From Trichoplax sp. H2 (Eukaryota; Placozoa; Uniplacotomia; Trichoplacea), in NCBI GenBank assembly GCA_003344405.1, contig NOWV01000072.1, positions 1 through 64,000 on the forward strand: a stretch of DNA of 64,000 bases. The letters run 5' to 3'. The stretch's first letter is position 1; each line of letters begins with the position of its first letter. The translations under genes and the position numbers were made by a program. Positions 37,511 through 51,479 of this stretch are shown here, one piece after another. The notes below the pieces were generated by a model, which was given only the letters and a program-made list of their open reading frames with translations, was not told where the DNA came from and searched no databases.

Positions 37511-39770
37511 CCTAAGTAGCTGAGTTTGCAGTCATGACTATCTATCTATGACACAATATTGCATAATAGCATTCCTGTAGATTGAATTTAAGTTGGAACC
37601 AGATCATGCATGCTTTATAAAGGGATATTGGCAGTCAAATTATGCTACTATCTTTCGATGTGAAGTATATTTTGCCGTGCAATAAGAAAATGGAAGCTTA
37701 CACTAAAACTTATTTGCAAGCTAACTAGGGTAAGACTTCGACAATGGATCTTGAAGATGAATAATTAGGATCCGCCATCGGAAAGTTATAACTGTTACTA
37801 GCGGTTACATAAGTTGTGATGATTTTACTAGTCAGCGGTTACAAGATATCACACAGTAGTACCAGCACTGCATTGTATGGTTCGGGAGTCAATAGTTCTA
37901 GATATTAATTTGCTCAGTAGGGTATTCCTATAATTTAGACTCATATAAAACGAAAAGAAAGGATCGATAGGTATTCTTTTTTGGTTAGGCTAGCTAGACT
38001 GCATTGCTATTAAGGATGTGATGGCACAGTTTGTATTTAAAATATCACAATCGTTGTAAGGACGATCAATGAACATAATTGTGTTTAACCTTGTATACCT
38101 GTATTGAAGTATACTTGATTTATGCGAATGATAACCGGAGTAGCGTTTGAGCTCTTGTTTTGTTGATGTTAAGGTATTTATTAATTTATGTTATGTGCAT
38201 ATCATGGTGTTTGTTAGTAATACAATGCTTAATGATAGTATTAAGCATTATCAAGAATTAGATATGATTCTTTATACAGTGTAATTGTCTTTAAATAGTA
38301 AGTTATACTTTAATATGACTGCATAAAATAGACAGCACTTCAGGCTGTGTAAGATAAGCTAGCTTAGAGAAAACTAGGTAAATTGTAATGTTTTTGATTT
38401 TAGATTTGATCTTGTTACTCGTTGGTCACGTATCGACTTTATTTTAGTTTTGAGCACTCATTGGTAACATTTAATTTTTCCTCATAGACTAAATTGGATC
38501 AACCGCTGGATATACGATTCTAAGTACTATTCCTTAGTCTATTGCCTGACCCTAGGGAGAGCTAAATACGCAACATACACGTATACTTGTCATTGCGTTG
38601 AATTCACTGCATTTATTGAAAAATAGTTGACTTATGCAAATCCTAGATGGAGTACGCACAGTTCGGTTCTAATAAGAACTAAATACATACTCTAAAGTTA
38701 TCAAACAATATCCAGTTTGGGCTACTAGACAGGTAAAATTCGAATATCCATAGTTTAAATGCAAGAGGTTCAATGGAACAAATGTAGAAAATAGGTACAA
38801 GAAAGGTTGAAACTACAGTATCTATATATCTATTGATTTCAATGATACATATCGATTACAGTTCTATATGTGGCAGTTTACGTGTACATAATATACTATA
38901 CTATACTGTATAAATGCGTGTATATTGTTGTAATGCTAGTTCTGTAATTGCGTTACAGTTTCCGAATAAGAGTATGTAAATAGTACAGTATTAAAGTACT
39001 GGGTTCGCCGTTATTTTCTGAGATTATTAAGTTTACTTTTCTCATGGGAGATTATAAGTTTTGCATCATCAGGCAATAATGTAGGATCTACGCGTATTGC
39101 GTCACACTCAATTGTCAGATATGGGCAGTGTAATAACTAGAGAAATCAATTATTAGTTAACCGAAATTGTCATATTTGTAGTGAGTTAATAGAAGGAAGA
39201 TCTTAGTTATCCGATAGTCGGAGTACCTCGTGAGCTACCCCAGGTCCATCTTATCAAGAGATACCGAACGGTAACATCTGTATTGAATATTGCCTATACT
39301 CACAGTATATACTGCATAAAGAGTGTATGTCTACTAGTTCTAATTCTAATTATTATCAAGCCATATTCATGCGATTGCACGTGTGCCATGTTGTTATACT
39401 CTATTACCTTAAAATTGCACTATATCCCGTGAAATTTCCACGGGTTTCTCTAGTAATGAATTGATTCATATTGAATCAAGACTGTAATTTCTATTCCGTA
39501 CAACTACAGAAGAAACACACGAAATCTACTTTAAACTCAATCATGCATATCCTCTTGTATGATATCCGATTGCACTTGTGGATCGAGAAACACTGATATT
39601 ATCAGAGTTGATCCACATTGATACTTTGCAACAGAGCAACGAGTTGCATTGAATTTCAAGGCAAGCGATAACTAGAGCCGTTCCTGGCTACCCGTAGCCT
39701 GGAATGAGTCACCTGAGAGAGCGTAGGGTGACAACGTCACGAGTTACTCAGTTGGGAACGACTGCCTGCT
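37511..39770. other. Gene-free stretch
   Basis: I see no exon series, RNA gene or repeat array. The sequence is AT-rich and single-copy-looking, with only short chance palindromes such as TATACTATACTATACTG near 38890. Confidence 0.5.
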
Positions 39771-40310
39771 ATACAGTACAGTACAGTGTACTGTATACTG
39801 TACGTACTGTACTGTACACTGTACCGGAGATACTGTAGTGATACTGTACTGTACTGTACTGTACTGTACTGTACACTCTTGCTACTGTCCTTTTTACAGT
39901 ACAGTACAGTACTTCAACAAGACTGTGCCCGAGCCCGACAAAACCCGATCAAATTGTTGATTTTCGAATTATCCAAACACTGTATCACTATAGAGATTCT
40001 TAACCCGAATCCCACTAATGTCGGGTTTCGGTTGACTTTTCCAAAGACACTACTGTTACTGTATAGATACTGTACTGCACTGTACACTCTTGCTACTCTC
40101 CTTTACAGTACTTGAACAAGACTGTACTCGACCCGATAAAATCCGATCAAAATTGTTGATTTTCGAATTATCCAAACACTGTATCACTATCGAGATTCTT
40201 AACCCGAATCCCCCTAGCGTCCGTACTGTATTTCGGTTGACTTTTCGAAGGACACTCTGTACAGTACATTGTACTGTACCGTACTGAACTTTGTACTGTA
40301 CTTTGTATTG
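39771..40310. repeat. Palindromic TACTGTAC array with a tandemly repeated ~195-bp unit
   Basis: Dense TACTGTACTGTAC runs (39774-39910, 40055-40095, 40258-40310) frame two copies of a non-palindromic core of about 135 bp, at about 39925-40057 and 40121-40262. Both cores share GAATTATCCAAACACTGTAT, ATTCTTAACCCGAATCC and TTTCGGTTGACTTTTC. The unit looks like a non-autonomous element or satellite. Open frames here contain the same peptide twice (LSKHCITIEILNPNP), which reflects the repeat and not a gene. Confidence 0.8.
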
Positions 40311-40639
40311 TGTAGAATAGTCACGTCCCACATTGAGAGATAAAAGACAGACCAAGATAAAACTTGTCTTTTATCTGCGGCCACAGGACAAAATTGGCTA
40401 ATATCAATAAACTCTTACACGTCCTCAAAATCTTTCAAGTTTTCCCAAAGGCTTGAATAACTGTCCAAAGGACGAAGCTAGTAGCCATTAAGAATATCGC
40501 GATACTTCAAAAGGTATGTCTCGATCATTTTATCAGATTATTTGCAAGAGGTTGAGTATGGATGTGGTCATCCTTCGTCATGACGATAAGCTCATTTTGC
40601 CATTGGCTGGCAGTATCAGTAATTGGGTGAAGGAGACCG

Positions 40640-40830
40640 GATTGTATTGTACCGTATGCGACCTATTGAATAACTTGAAAAGTCGAGCCGAAACCCGAAT
40701 TTGAACGTGACTTTCGGGCATTCGGACTCAGAATGTCTGTAGTGATACAGTGTTTGTATAGCGATTGCACGTATTTCGGGTCCGAAAATCAACCGTTCCA
40801 TCGGGTTCGGGTTGCGTTTTTATTCCGCTG
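40640..40830 (-). repeat. Inverted, diverged third copy of the 195-bp repeat core
   Basis: GTGATACAGTGTTTG at about 40741 is the reverse complement of CAAACACTGTATCAC in the two upstream cores. CGAAAATCAAC and the CGGGTTCGGGTT region also match inverted core sequence. Together with the direct copies it forms a long imperfect inverted repeat about 0.7 kb apart. Confidence 0.6.
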
Positions 40831-42643
40831 AAGGACTCGAAATGACAATCCACTTCAGCACTTGAGTAGTCGGTCAATGACTAGGGAATGGATAAATATG
40901 AGGTGTGAATGAATTATGAAACTGGGAAATCAAGTCTCCAATTCTTGCTTAAATGATGGCCAACCACTTCATTTTTTTTAGCGGGCAGTGAGACTCAAAA
41001 GTGTCTCTGATTTCTATTCGTGATCAATGGAATCCTGGCTCCGTAAGATAATGAATAATAATTGCATTAAAGCTTATCGCTGATATCCTGTCTAATTAGA
41101 AGGGTGTACGAGTATTGTTTAATCGGGTTGTGATCCATTTGCTTTCAATGAATTGATAGTTTACATCCAATGATTAATTATTATCGTGAGTTCTACGGAT
41201 GTCCACCATGACAGTAATCAGGATAATTGTAGGGGTAAAAACTGTTGAAAAATAGGATGATGAAATACGTAATTCACTAGTGGTTGCTGTTCGAAAGATG
41301 TTGGTGATCATAGCCTCACACACCAACTGTAAAATATATTAGATATAACCAGTGACACTATAGAAAACGAAGTAATCGATGTTCAATTCAAATATACGGT
41401 TTAGTCCATTCGCTTTATAATCATTTATGTATCACGAAATTGAGTTTTTCTTCAATATCGCTAGAATTTATTGAGACCGCGAAACACTGATTGTATAACG
41501 ATTGCTGAATAATTTTAATTTTAATTGGGAATTAATGTAATTGAATGACATCATAGTCGTAAGTTACGGTAACGAATGTATCTTTGAAGCCTCCAATGAT
41601 TAATTATCATGAATTGACAAGCGTGATTGCAATAAGTTTCAAGCAGTTTATGTGCTTACGGTAGATGACCGCAACGAAACCACATACCGTTAAACATGCT
41701 GGCTCCATCACTGGATTATTTCCTATTTACCTGTAATATCTTATTATTGTATTTACCAATACTAAAAATTTCGCCTAGCGGTAGTTTGATGTTTGTACAT
41801 TGTGTACATGTGTAGTTCAGCCCCAAGTATATCGAAGACCTAGATTGCTCGATGGTACAAAATACATAAATTTCGATCTGATCCTGTGAATTTAATTGGC
41901 AAGATATGATTGTGTTGAAGGAAAATCACGCTGTAATGAGTTGTATAATACATACAGTAAATCGTGAATATTGCAGTCATAATGTAGATAGTACAGTGAT
42001 AGTCTGATTGTAGCTAGATAGTCCTTGCGGGTTGTTAGACGAGTCTGACTTATGTAATAAAGTGAAGTTTACAAGAAACGTAGATCTTATTTGATTTTTT
42101 AGAAGATACTATCACAAGATTCCTATACTGATTAGCCGGTCATATTTCTTAGAACCACCGTAACATTTGGCCAAGGAGATATTAATTACCGTTGTAAAGT
42201 AGTATAGACACCTGATGATTGAGAATGTAGCATAAATCCAGATTACTATGATGCACGTGAAAGAGTTTAGTGAATATTCAAGTAATTGATGTTAAACGTT
42301 ATAAATTTTCAATGGCACCGACCCTTCAACCGATATGGCATCGACGCTATTTTTCAGTAACCACATTTAGTTGCATCCATTTTAAATAAACCTACCATCA
42401 GCATTGATCAAGCGCTATCGAAGGCAATTTAGATAAAAACAATAATTTAGTGACACTTTACTGGTTCGGATCCGACGGACAAGGGGCATTCCTGTGATAA
42501 TAAAGTACATTTTTTGAGTTATTAACCTTCACTTCTACTGGCATTAACTATAGATGCAAATTGCTAAAGGACTAGAAACTAATGCTGTGTATTTTTGTTT
42601 CATGTTAACTTTATGAATGACCAGCCAACATCAGCAGTAAATC
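40831..42643. other. Gene-free stretch upstream of NRAMP
   Basis: Nothing recognised. It presumably contains the NRAMP promoter and any untranslated leader at its right end; no motif is clear enough to call. Confidence 0.45.
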
Positions 42644-45600
42644 ATGAAAACTGAAGAAGAAAATTCGCTGCTACATGACCAAGACGAGAAACCATTATAT
42701 CATTCCAATTCGCCAATAGATCCTGAAGCCTATCAGTCAGAGAAAACTATCCTCAATAACTCGAACTATAAATCATTCAAGATAAGCCCCCATCAAAGGG
42801 TAAATAGCTATTGTTGGATTAGCATGTTAAATTATCTTTCATACTATTTCCAAATTATATACGTTACAATAGGAAAGCATTGATAATACATGAGTGATTA
42901 GATGGTTATACTTCTATATGTACTCGTATACCCAATTATGATAAATTTAATTGAAATAAGATACGCAAGTCTATTTTAAAATTTTTCAAGCTGGCTACTG
43001 TATCTATTATAGTATGTGATGAACAAGTATTTAACTACTACATCATTTGGATTTCGATATCCACGAACCAAGTTGACTTGAGTGAATATCGATAATTTTG
43101 CTTATATTATAAACTAAAAGTTGAATAATATTAACATTATTGCAACATGACTAGGCAACTTTAACTAATTCTTGAATGGTTGCACTCTACTGTTAGTCAT
43201 TTAGCTTTCGTAAACTATGGGCATTCACTGGTCCGGGATTTTTAATGAGTATTGCCTATTTGGATCCTGGTAACATTGATTCTGACCTACAAGCTGGAGC
43301 GGTCGCAGGTTACAAGGTTATTCAAATTCTCTTTTTAATTCAAATACTTACTGAAATTTATTATTACAATATATCGCGCCAGCGATTAATGTATTATATG
43401 TAAATGAATAAATAACACATTACCATAGAAAGACAGATTTGAGTATACTTAAACTAAAAGGATAACGGCATTTTGTAATAGCTACTCTGGGTTCTCTGGT
43501 GGTCGACAGTATTGGGATTATTACTGCAAGTACGAAAACCATTTTAATTTACTGGATATTAAAATTAATATTTAAATGATACCGTAGTGCTTAAATTGCA
43601 GCTGCTAAATTATAACGTTACTATTAAAATTTTTTAATACAGCTGGGTTCATCCAGATTAGGAACGGTTTCAGGTAGGTTAGAATCTAGTGTTGTACTAT
43701 CGGTATTATAGTATTATCTACAAAGTAGCCGTTTTGGTGATATGTTACTGTAATTCTACAACTTACATAGCCCCATTTGTCTTATTCATCAGGTCGACAT
43801 CTTGCCGAACATTGCCGTTTCATTTACCCGTTGTTTCCGAGGATTGTCGTTTGGCTAATGATGGAAATCGCTATTATTGGCACTGATATTCAGGAAGTAA
43901 TTGGAAGTGCTATAGCTATTAACTTGTTGTCGTCTGGAAAGTAAGTCAGAAAAACACAAAGATTCTTACGATCGTGAAAATTTTTAAAACGGCATTACTG
44001 ATCATAGAGTCTATTTATGTTCAATTATAGGGTTCCAATATATGCTGGTGTTATTATTACGGCTGTAGACACCTTTATGTTTTTGCTATTACAAAATTAT
44101 GGTAACAGCATGCATTTGTATGTCCAAGTAATAGTTATCATTGTGCAGTTACAAATTTACTTATTTTGATTGCAGGCCTGAGGAAGCTGGAAGCTTTGTT
44201 TGCAATGCTGATTACACTGATGGCAGGAACTTTCTTGTATATGGTTGGTTTATATTAAACTTATAAATATTCATTTATAAGAACGTACATCATATTAGTT
44301 ATTCTAGATTACTAAAATTTGTTTGTACAAACCTCGTAGTATATTATAGCTGCTCCGGATCAAGGAAAAATTATTCTTGGTGTCATTGCACCCACGTGTC
44401 CTAATTGCACAGCTGCGGATGCAGAACAGGTACTAGGATTGCAAATTTGCAAACCTATTACGAGTGATCATACTAATGTAGCGGCGTAACCTTCAAATAA
44501 ATCATAACTTCAATTATAACACTCTTTGGATAATCTATTAATAGGCAGTTGGTATTATTGGATCAGTTGTGATGCCCCATAATCTTTATCTACATTCAGC
44601 GCTAGTCTTGGTAATAACTAATTATAGATAATTGATATTTTGTTATTTCTTAAATATTCTTATTCACTAGCCTATTAATTCGCTATAGCGTCGTAAAATC
44701 TCTTACTTTATGACTGACACAAATTTAGAGCCGAGAAATAGATCGAGACATTCCTTCCGTTATCAGAGAAGCTAATATGTATTACTGCATTGAATCATGT
44801 AGGTTTCGTACAAGAAGCAAACAGTTGCTTTTAAAATATTGATATTACTGTATGCTTGTGTGCATTTGCTCGAATAATTAATTAGTAAATCATTTTAATA
44901 TTGTACTTACAGCTGTGGCACTCTTTGTTTCGTTTCTTATCAATCTCTTTGTTACCGCTGTTTTTGCTAAGGTAAAGATAAAATCGTTGGGCTTAATTTT
45001 TATTGTATCAGTCTTGCTAGTAATCTGCTTAATACAGACTGAACAGCGAAGATTAAGGATTTTTAAAGATTTAGTTTTATTAGCCATGCCAGCTAACATT
45101 TTACTAAAATTTACAGTCATTTCGTCATGGCGACTGTTCCAATGCCCAATTAAGGACCGCAGGTAATTGCATTTATCAAAAATTTGGTAAAGCTGCGAAA
45201 ATTATCTGGGGTATAGGGCTACTTTCTGCTGGACAAAGTGCCACCATGACGGTTTGTTAAATAATTTTACATCCGATTTAGCAGATGCTAAACCTCATTT
45301 ATCTGATATCGTCTAATTGAGATAACCGTTGCACCTTGTAGGGAACTTATGCGGGTCAATTTGTCATGGAGGTAACCTCTTTATAAGTATTCTTGATTTG
45401 CTACCACTTAAGTTTTATAACGGTACTGGCATGTAATAACCTCGTGCAAAACTTTTTGTAGGGCTTCACTGGCATCTCATGGCCAAAATGGAAGCGTGCC
45501 TTTGTCACCAGATCAATCTCTATATTTCCGTCAATGATCATAGCTATCCTGGCTAAAGACGATATTGATACACTGAACAACCTCATTAATGTATCGCAGA

Positions 45601-46370
45601 GCATTTTGGTACCGTTAATTTTACGTTTATATCGCTAGTTTATGGCTATATCTTGATATATTGACTATGATTCAATTATTTAATAATCCTAGCTGCCGTT
45701 TGCACTATTTCCGCTGATGCATTGTATTACTAATACGGAAATAATGGGCCAATTTAGGATAGGAAGGTAGTATCTTGTACAATCTCGAGTTCAAAAGGCT
45801 TCACCCTAATACGTTTCATAAGCAGATACTGATGCGGTTGCGAAATACTTATTTACAGAAAATATTCAACAATGTTATGGGTGGTGTCAATTATTGTATT
45901 GGGCTTCAACCTTTACTCTGTTTTTGACTTATTGGTTGGTGTTAATTGATTTGATATTTTAATCCTAACATTTTCAAATTGCTTGATATTTTCTTACTAA
46001 CACAATTACTCTTATCCGTATTATTCTACTGTTTAGGCCAGTATCCATGTCATGCCTGCCGTACTAGCGCTTGTTATTGTTGCCTTCGTTTTGTACGCTT
46101 TGTTTCTATTCTATCTAGTAAGTGAGGTTTACGTACGCAAGGGATAATTTTATACCAATGTATTTTGCAGCTTACGATTATTATATACATATGTAAATCC
46201 CGTAATAACATAGAATGTTACTGTCTGATACTATAACAGTTCATTGGCCCGAAAACATTTAATCGAATATGGGTAAGTGCTAGAAATTCATCTTCTTTTT
46301 TCCATTGTGAAGATATCAACTTACCAAAGTCTAATTTTGATGTGTATAGAGTCGATGCCGTTCTGTCTAA
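42644..46370 (+). CDS. SLC11: NRAMP/SLC11 divalent metal-ion transporter
   Basis: Twenty exons give 1575 coding bases (524 residues): 42644-42799, 43013-43071 (tentative), 43205-43316, 43482-43529, 43643-43673, 43793-43940, 44031-44101, 44176-44243, 44340-44429, 44545-44610, 44729-44798, 44913-44971, 45117-45251, 45342-45371, 45462-45608, 45693-45766, 45859-45934, 46037-46117, 46240-46272 and 46350-46370. Family signatures are in order: [20 protein letters not shown] in TM1 with the metal-binding [33 protein letters not shown] in TM6 with the MPH metal site, [20 protein letters not shown] (the transport motif) and [14 protein letters not shown]. NRAMPs are proton-coupled Mn2+/Fe2+ importers of the plasma or phagosome membrane. 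The N-terminal 71 residues are poorly conserved and the C-terminal exons short. No residue known to be needed is missing. Confidence 0.93.
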
Positions 46371-47781
46371 TGAAAGTATGGTCGAATGCATTCACTCAGG
46401 CTATATGAATAATATAATGTACCCAGCCAATGATAGTTCCTGTATGGATATTGATTTTAAACACATGGGGTTTATAATATTTTATTACGAGATCGATACA
46501 TAGGTTATAAATCTAATGTATCTAATTATGATAGGTAACATGATATTATTTTAAATGGCCATAAACTAGTAACTATGCAATGTCTAATTATCATGAGATG
46601 GACTTATTCAGATTATGAATCTAATATGTCCAGCAGTAAGTTATCATTTTTATGCTTTAATTTATTACTAAATGTGTAAAAGTGTAGTGAATCTGTTACA
46701 GAAGTTATTATTGTCAACATGTTATGCAGAAGTAAATTTGATATAACTTATAAATCAATATCAAATCTAGAGCTATCGGCAATAATAGCTGTATATAAGT
46801 TATGCTCAAGTATATTGATTTCAGCTTCGTAGAATATGATTTCGTCCTTATACTAATAAGTTTTTGAAGTATCAAGTGATCTTATTCGCAAGTTTTATCT
46901 TATGAACAAGTTCAGTAACCTATTTATCTAGGTTCATTTTAGTATTATTATTTTTGATCCTTCTCTAAGTTTTGCTGTTGTATGTAGTTTTACTTTGTCG
47001 GTCAGAGCTTGTTACACTAGTATCTCAATCGTAAGAGAGTCAGTAATAAAATCTATTATAAAATTTCTTTTAAGTGATGTACACGCTGAGTAGTTTGTAG
47101 AACAGGTTTTGTACAAATCGAAAATTTTTCTTCATTGTAGGGGAACTATAATGCGATATGTCTATTAAATCCAAAACTCAGTGATTGAATGATATGCTGT
47201 AGTCCCTGGGTGTAGTTTCATCAGAATAGCCAAAAAATTTTCAAGTATACACTACGCATTCTACTTTAGCTTTCATTAAGTATGATGCTTTTGGAAATTT
47301 TGATTATATAAGCGTTTACAGTGGTGGAGCTATCTATTTGAAGGATATATACTATAACTAATTACACATTCGTGTCTACGATGAGGGCCCGGTGTAAATT
47401 GCGAAAATACAAGGTTATGACAGAAACGTATATGAACAGATGGTGTCTTGAAGAAATAGTTGTTACATATCAGAATATCCATAATTACAATTCAGGAAAA
47501 AGATTTATTATAGGTATAATTATACAATATCACAGACAAGAATTGAGTTTACAAAAATTCTGCCATGAACGTAACTTGACATCAAAGTCAGATTTTATAC
47601 CATACTACGAGTATGCGAGTGAAATCTGATTACAGTAACATACGAAAAAGATGATACATATGTTTCATTTATACGGTTATTCACATATTATCTAGTCTAT
47701 AAGACAAAGGAATGCACGTAGAGAATTCAAGCTATAAAATAATTAACTGAGTCCTAAAAATATAAATAAGACTACAGTATC
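46371..47781. other. Intergenic stretch between convergent NRAMP and PSMD3 genes
   Basis: It must hold both 3' UTRs. At 47278-47361 a short open stretch reads FDYISVYSGGAIYLKDIYYN and then a stop, reminiscent of the CUB-domain DYxxVYxG motif. I found no neighbouring exon with the matching cysteines, so at most it is a decayed fragment. Confidence 0.35.
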
Positions 47782-50700
47782 TTAAAAGTCATCATCCTTA
47801 TCTGCCATTTCTTTTGCTAGTTCTAAATCATGTTGTTCGCGCTCACGCCTCCCCTAATGAAGTAATTAATATCAGTTCAAACATGCCTACATGCCGTTTT
47901 CAGTTAATATCAATAGTAGTATCATAAGTAATTGCAAACATGTTAGAATTATTAAAATATCAAAGAAAGATATTGTACTAGTGCTTGGCAATATTTCGTA
48001 CCTCAGCTGATTCAACATTGTCACTGTAAGTTTTGCGGGGGTAACGCATAGCCTTAACCGACTGATTATATACTTGTAAGCAAAACGATGTCCTCTGATT
48101 GAATACTTCTTGTGGTTGATTTGTAGAGTATATATCTACATTTTCCTGTAACAGTTGTGATCTAGTTAAAACGACTAACGATTATCACTAGCTCTAGGGC
48201 TGTGGCAGTTTACCGTACCTTACTCTCAACAGTTCCACTTTCATGGTTAATGACTGCATCAATTACTCCATCCTTTATCGCCTAATTAAATAGGTAAGTA
48301 GATTTGTTTTGAACACCTTCTGCTTACGTGATAAAAAATCTTTACAGTCAATAAGGTACCGAATTCTGGCAAACAATCAAACCTTAGCAACAATATATTC
48401 AGCGTCCTCTCGACTATCAAGTTGCAATTTTTTTGCAATATCTTCCAAGGATATTGAAGAATACGAGATGTTTATCATTCTAACGCCAGTTTTAATAACA
48501 TTATGACGCAACCTAGAATAAAGTTATCATAAATTTATCATACAGTTGACTTTTTGCCTATCAATCATGGCTAACAGCTTACCTTATAATTAGGGTATAA
48601 GTTTTATTTGCAAGAAATCTTGACTTAAACTTATCTACCACTACATTGAATCTTGCTAAATCGCCATTACGCACAGCTAAATATTGAAACAGTTGTCAAT
48701 TTTCAATTGTTAACACTCCCATTCCTGCAATAAATTCAACCCATTCTATACCTTGTGTCAATTGAAAATATGGAAGTAGCGGCCGACGCAGACAACGATC
48801 ACGAAATATGCTACGATCAGGAATTTCACCCAGTAGCAATTGAACAACAATGGCGAATTTATGAACCTAAAAATATTGAATGACATTAATTGTTCATTTA
48901 AGTCAATACATCAAAAATAATTCTCGATGAGAATTTATAGAATTCTATTTTTAGAACTAAATGTAATGACGAGATTTACAATTTCCTTAAATCCTGCAGC
49001 GGACGTTTGTGGAGCTTTACGAATTGCCTATGAGGTGAACAAGCTTACATTACTCTTATGTAACATATATATAGTAGCTATATGTAGTAAGATAAGTCTG
49101 CTGCAAGTTTCCTAACCTGTAGTAAATGTTGGTATGCATCAGAGTAATTTAATTCGATAGCTCTAATACGACCTAAGCAATAAAAACAACATACGAGTTA
49201 TAGCTCTCCTGTTGCTAATCTCAATCGATTTCATATTATTGCTACATTTTTAGCTTAAAATATACCAAGGTAAAAGAAATGCCTCGCCCACTCATTATTT
49301 GATGCAGCTTCAGGAAATGCAGCTTTTGATACCAACTTATTGGCCTTTGTAACGATAAGAATTCATAATCATAATGTTATAAAACTAGCCTAAACAGGCA
49401 TATATATAAAAATCTCGATTGTATTACTAATAGACTAAAACGGAATAAAAATTCTAACCTGATCATAGAGGTTGTAGTGCAAATAGTTTTGAAGCAACAG
49501 GTTAATCAAAACAGCCTATTTCAATAATTTTAAGATACACCGTGAATTAAAGTTATTCATCAACAATTCATCGCCATTAGTACTTGAGTAATTACTACAT
49601 ACTTGTCCTTCTTCATCATGACGTATAGTACACGTTCGAAGACGGGCAAGTAACTTGCTAAAATACGTGGAGATAGTCATACAACACAAAAGGCAATAAC
49701 ATCAATATGAAGTGAAAAATGGAAAGAGAACCAACTCAAAGCAGATAAAATCTATTCCATTTACTAACCTTCTGATATCACGTAATCGGTCAGATAACTC
49801 GTAAGCTCTACTATAATAATAGTAACATTTAGCAGATAATAGGTCTAATGAATGCTTCGTATTTACTTCGCACTTTTCGATCAATAAGTCAGCGCAAGCT
49901 ATAGCCTAATGGAGGCAAATAGTTGAAAGTAATTTAAGACTCTTGGTTTTATGAATATCACTGTTGGCATGTCATCAAGTCAAAAGAGTTGACAATTCAA
50001 GAATAAAAATAGTGACTATTGCTTCCATAATTACTGACCTTATCATAGCGTTTGCTATCTAATAAATGCATTAATACCAGCAAATGTAAATAGATTTCAA
50101 TTTCCAATAAATCGGTCTTTTTATGACGTACTTCGACTACAGTATCTCCACCTTCTTCAGCAATATCCATACTCTATAAAAGTGAAGCGGTTATAAGTTA
50201 TCTCAAGAGTTAGTGAAAGATATTTGTCCAAAAGTTGAATAACCTCATCTAAGAACGACAATAAGCGGTCCTTGGAAGGTGAGTCTAAATTAAAAAAAGT
50301 GATGAAGAATGACGTTATAAAATGGATAGAATCAGCGATATTAAAAACGCTCTCATCAAGTCATGATGATGACGACTGTTACTAATAGAAGTCATGGACC
50401 TAAAAGAAGGTGACAGCCTTACCTGTAGCTAGGTGCTTATTGATCGCTTTCCTCAACAAATTATCACTTGCTTTAGAACGAATCCCTTTGATAGTACGCA
50501 ATATGCGGGCTACATATCGAGATTCCATTGTTTTCACCGATCTTTCAATATACTTTGCGTGTTCTTGAATATCTATGGAAGGGAATGAAAGATTCTTTGA
50601 TTCAAAAAATTGAAACTGTACTAATTCATGATGTCATTGTAGTGATATTCCCTTCGAGGAAAAAATTGGGATAATCGACAATGTTCAATGTGTTTGATTG

Positions 50701-51188
50701 CTGGTCATGCTGAGTGTGAGTATGAACGTAGTCCATTGCTGAGTTGATGGCAATGGCCATTGGATGAATACTAATGTCATCTGTGTAATAGCTATGCATT
50801 ATCTACTGGGAAATACAAATTACTGTTATCGAACTGATTTTTCAATTTGAAAAAAATTTGTAGACCTGATCTCTCTTTGATCGTGCTACCTGTCATGGTA
50901 CAATTTAGGGGACTTGGTCCATGTTAGGACCCACTATGATAGACATAGACTATTTCAATCAGCGTGAAAAGGAAGAAAGTCTTACTGAAATAATGGATAG
51001 TAACCATTGGATTGATTATAAACTGTTCCTAGTAATATCATTATGCCAACATATTCAAGTTATTAGTTACCTTCGCCAAAGATTCTTTCTTCTTCTCGAC
51101 GTTGATCCACTTTGGGATCTTTCTTGTTGGCATCCTCTGTTGGATGCTTCTCCTGAGGCTTGTCATCTTTCGTACTCGACATGGTCAT
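47782..51188 (-). CDS. PSMD3: 26S proteasome regulatory subunit 3 (PSMD3 / Rpn3)
   Basis: Sixteen phase-consistent exons give 497 residues: 51071-51188, 50423-50572, 50244-50284, 50039-50173, 49769-49905, 49603-49657, 49459-49515, 49266-49344, 49117-49172, 48980-49027, 48752-48866, 48583-48676, 48383-48512, 48219-48281, 48002-48145 and 47782-47853. The N-terminus is a charged Lys/Glu-rich leader. The helical repeats include [16 protein letters not shown] and [16 protein letters not shown]. The PCI domain has [20 protein letters not shown] and [19 protein letters not shown]. The C-terminus is [20 protein letters not shown], as in human PSMD3. It is a lid scaffold of the 19S particle. The first of two nearby ATGs (51188, 51182) was taken as start. 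The human protein is slightly longer, mainly in the low-complexity N-terminus. Confidence 0.95.
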
Positions 51189-51479
51189 CCTTCTTTCAAT
51201 GCCAACCAATAATGCTTAATACCACTGAATGAATACAAATTGCGATAGATAAATGTGTAGACAGAGTCGATATGCAAAAGAAATGCAGCAGCTATACAGT
51301 GAGAAACTTAAAGGAAATCAATCACCACCGACCAATTTGAAATCGTCAATGGCAGCAAGGAGCGATGGATGCTGGCCGGCCTGGCTGGTTAACCTCGATA
51401 CCACAGGACGTCAGACTGTCCGTAGTATCAACCCCCAAATACCGATATGGAGTCTATGCTTTAAACTGGAACAGCAGTT
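51189..51479. other. Upstream region of PSMD3
   Basis: This short, comparatively less AT-rich stretch lies 5' of the PSMD3 start codon and presumably contains its promoter. No specific element could be recognised. Confidence 0.3.

Noticed and set aside
39786-40355. Open frames of about 65-109 codons on both strands
   Set aside because: Repeat-derived; the same peptide appears twice from the two repeat cores.
47372-47629. Open frame of 85 codons
   Set aside because: No ATG start, low-complexity composition, no exon partners.
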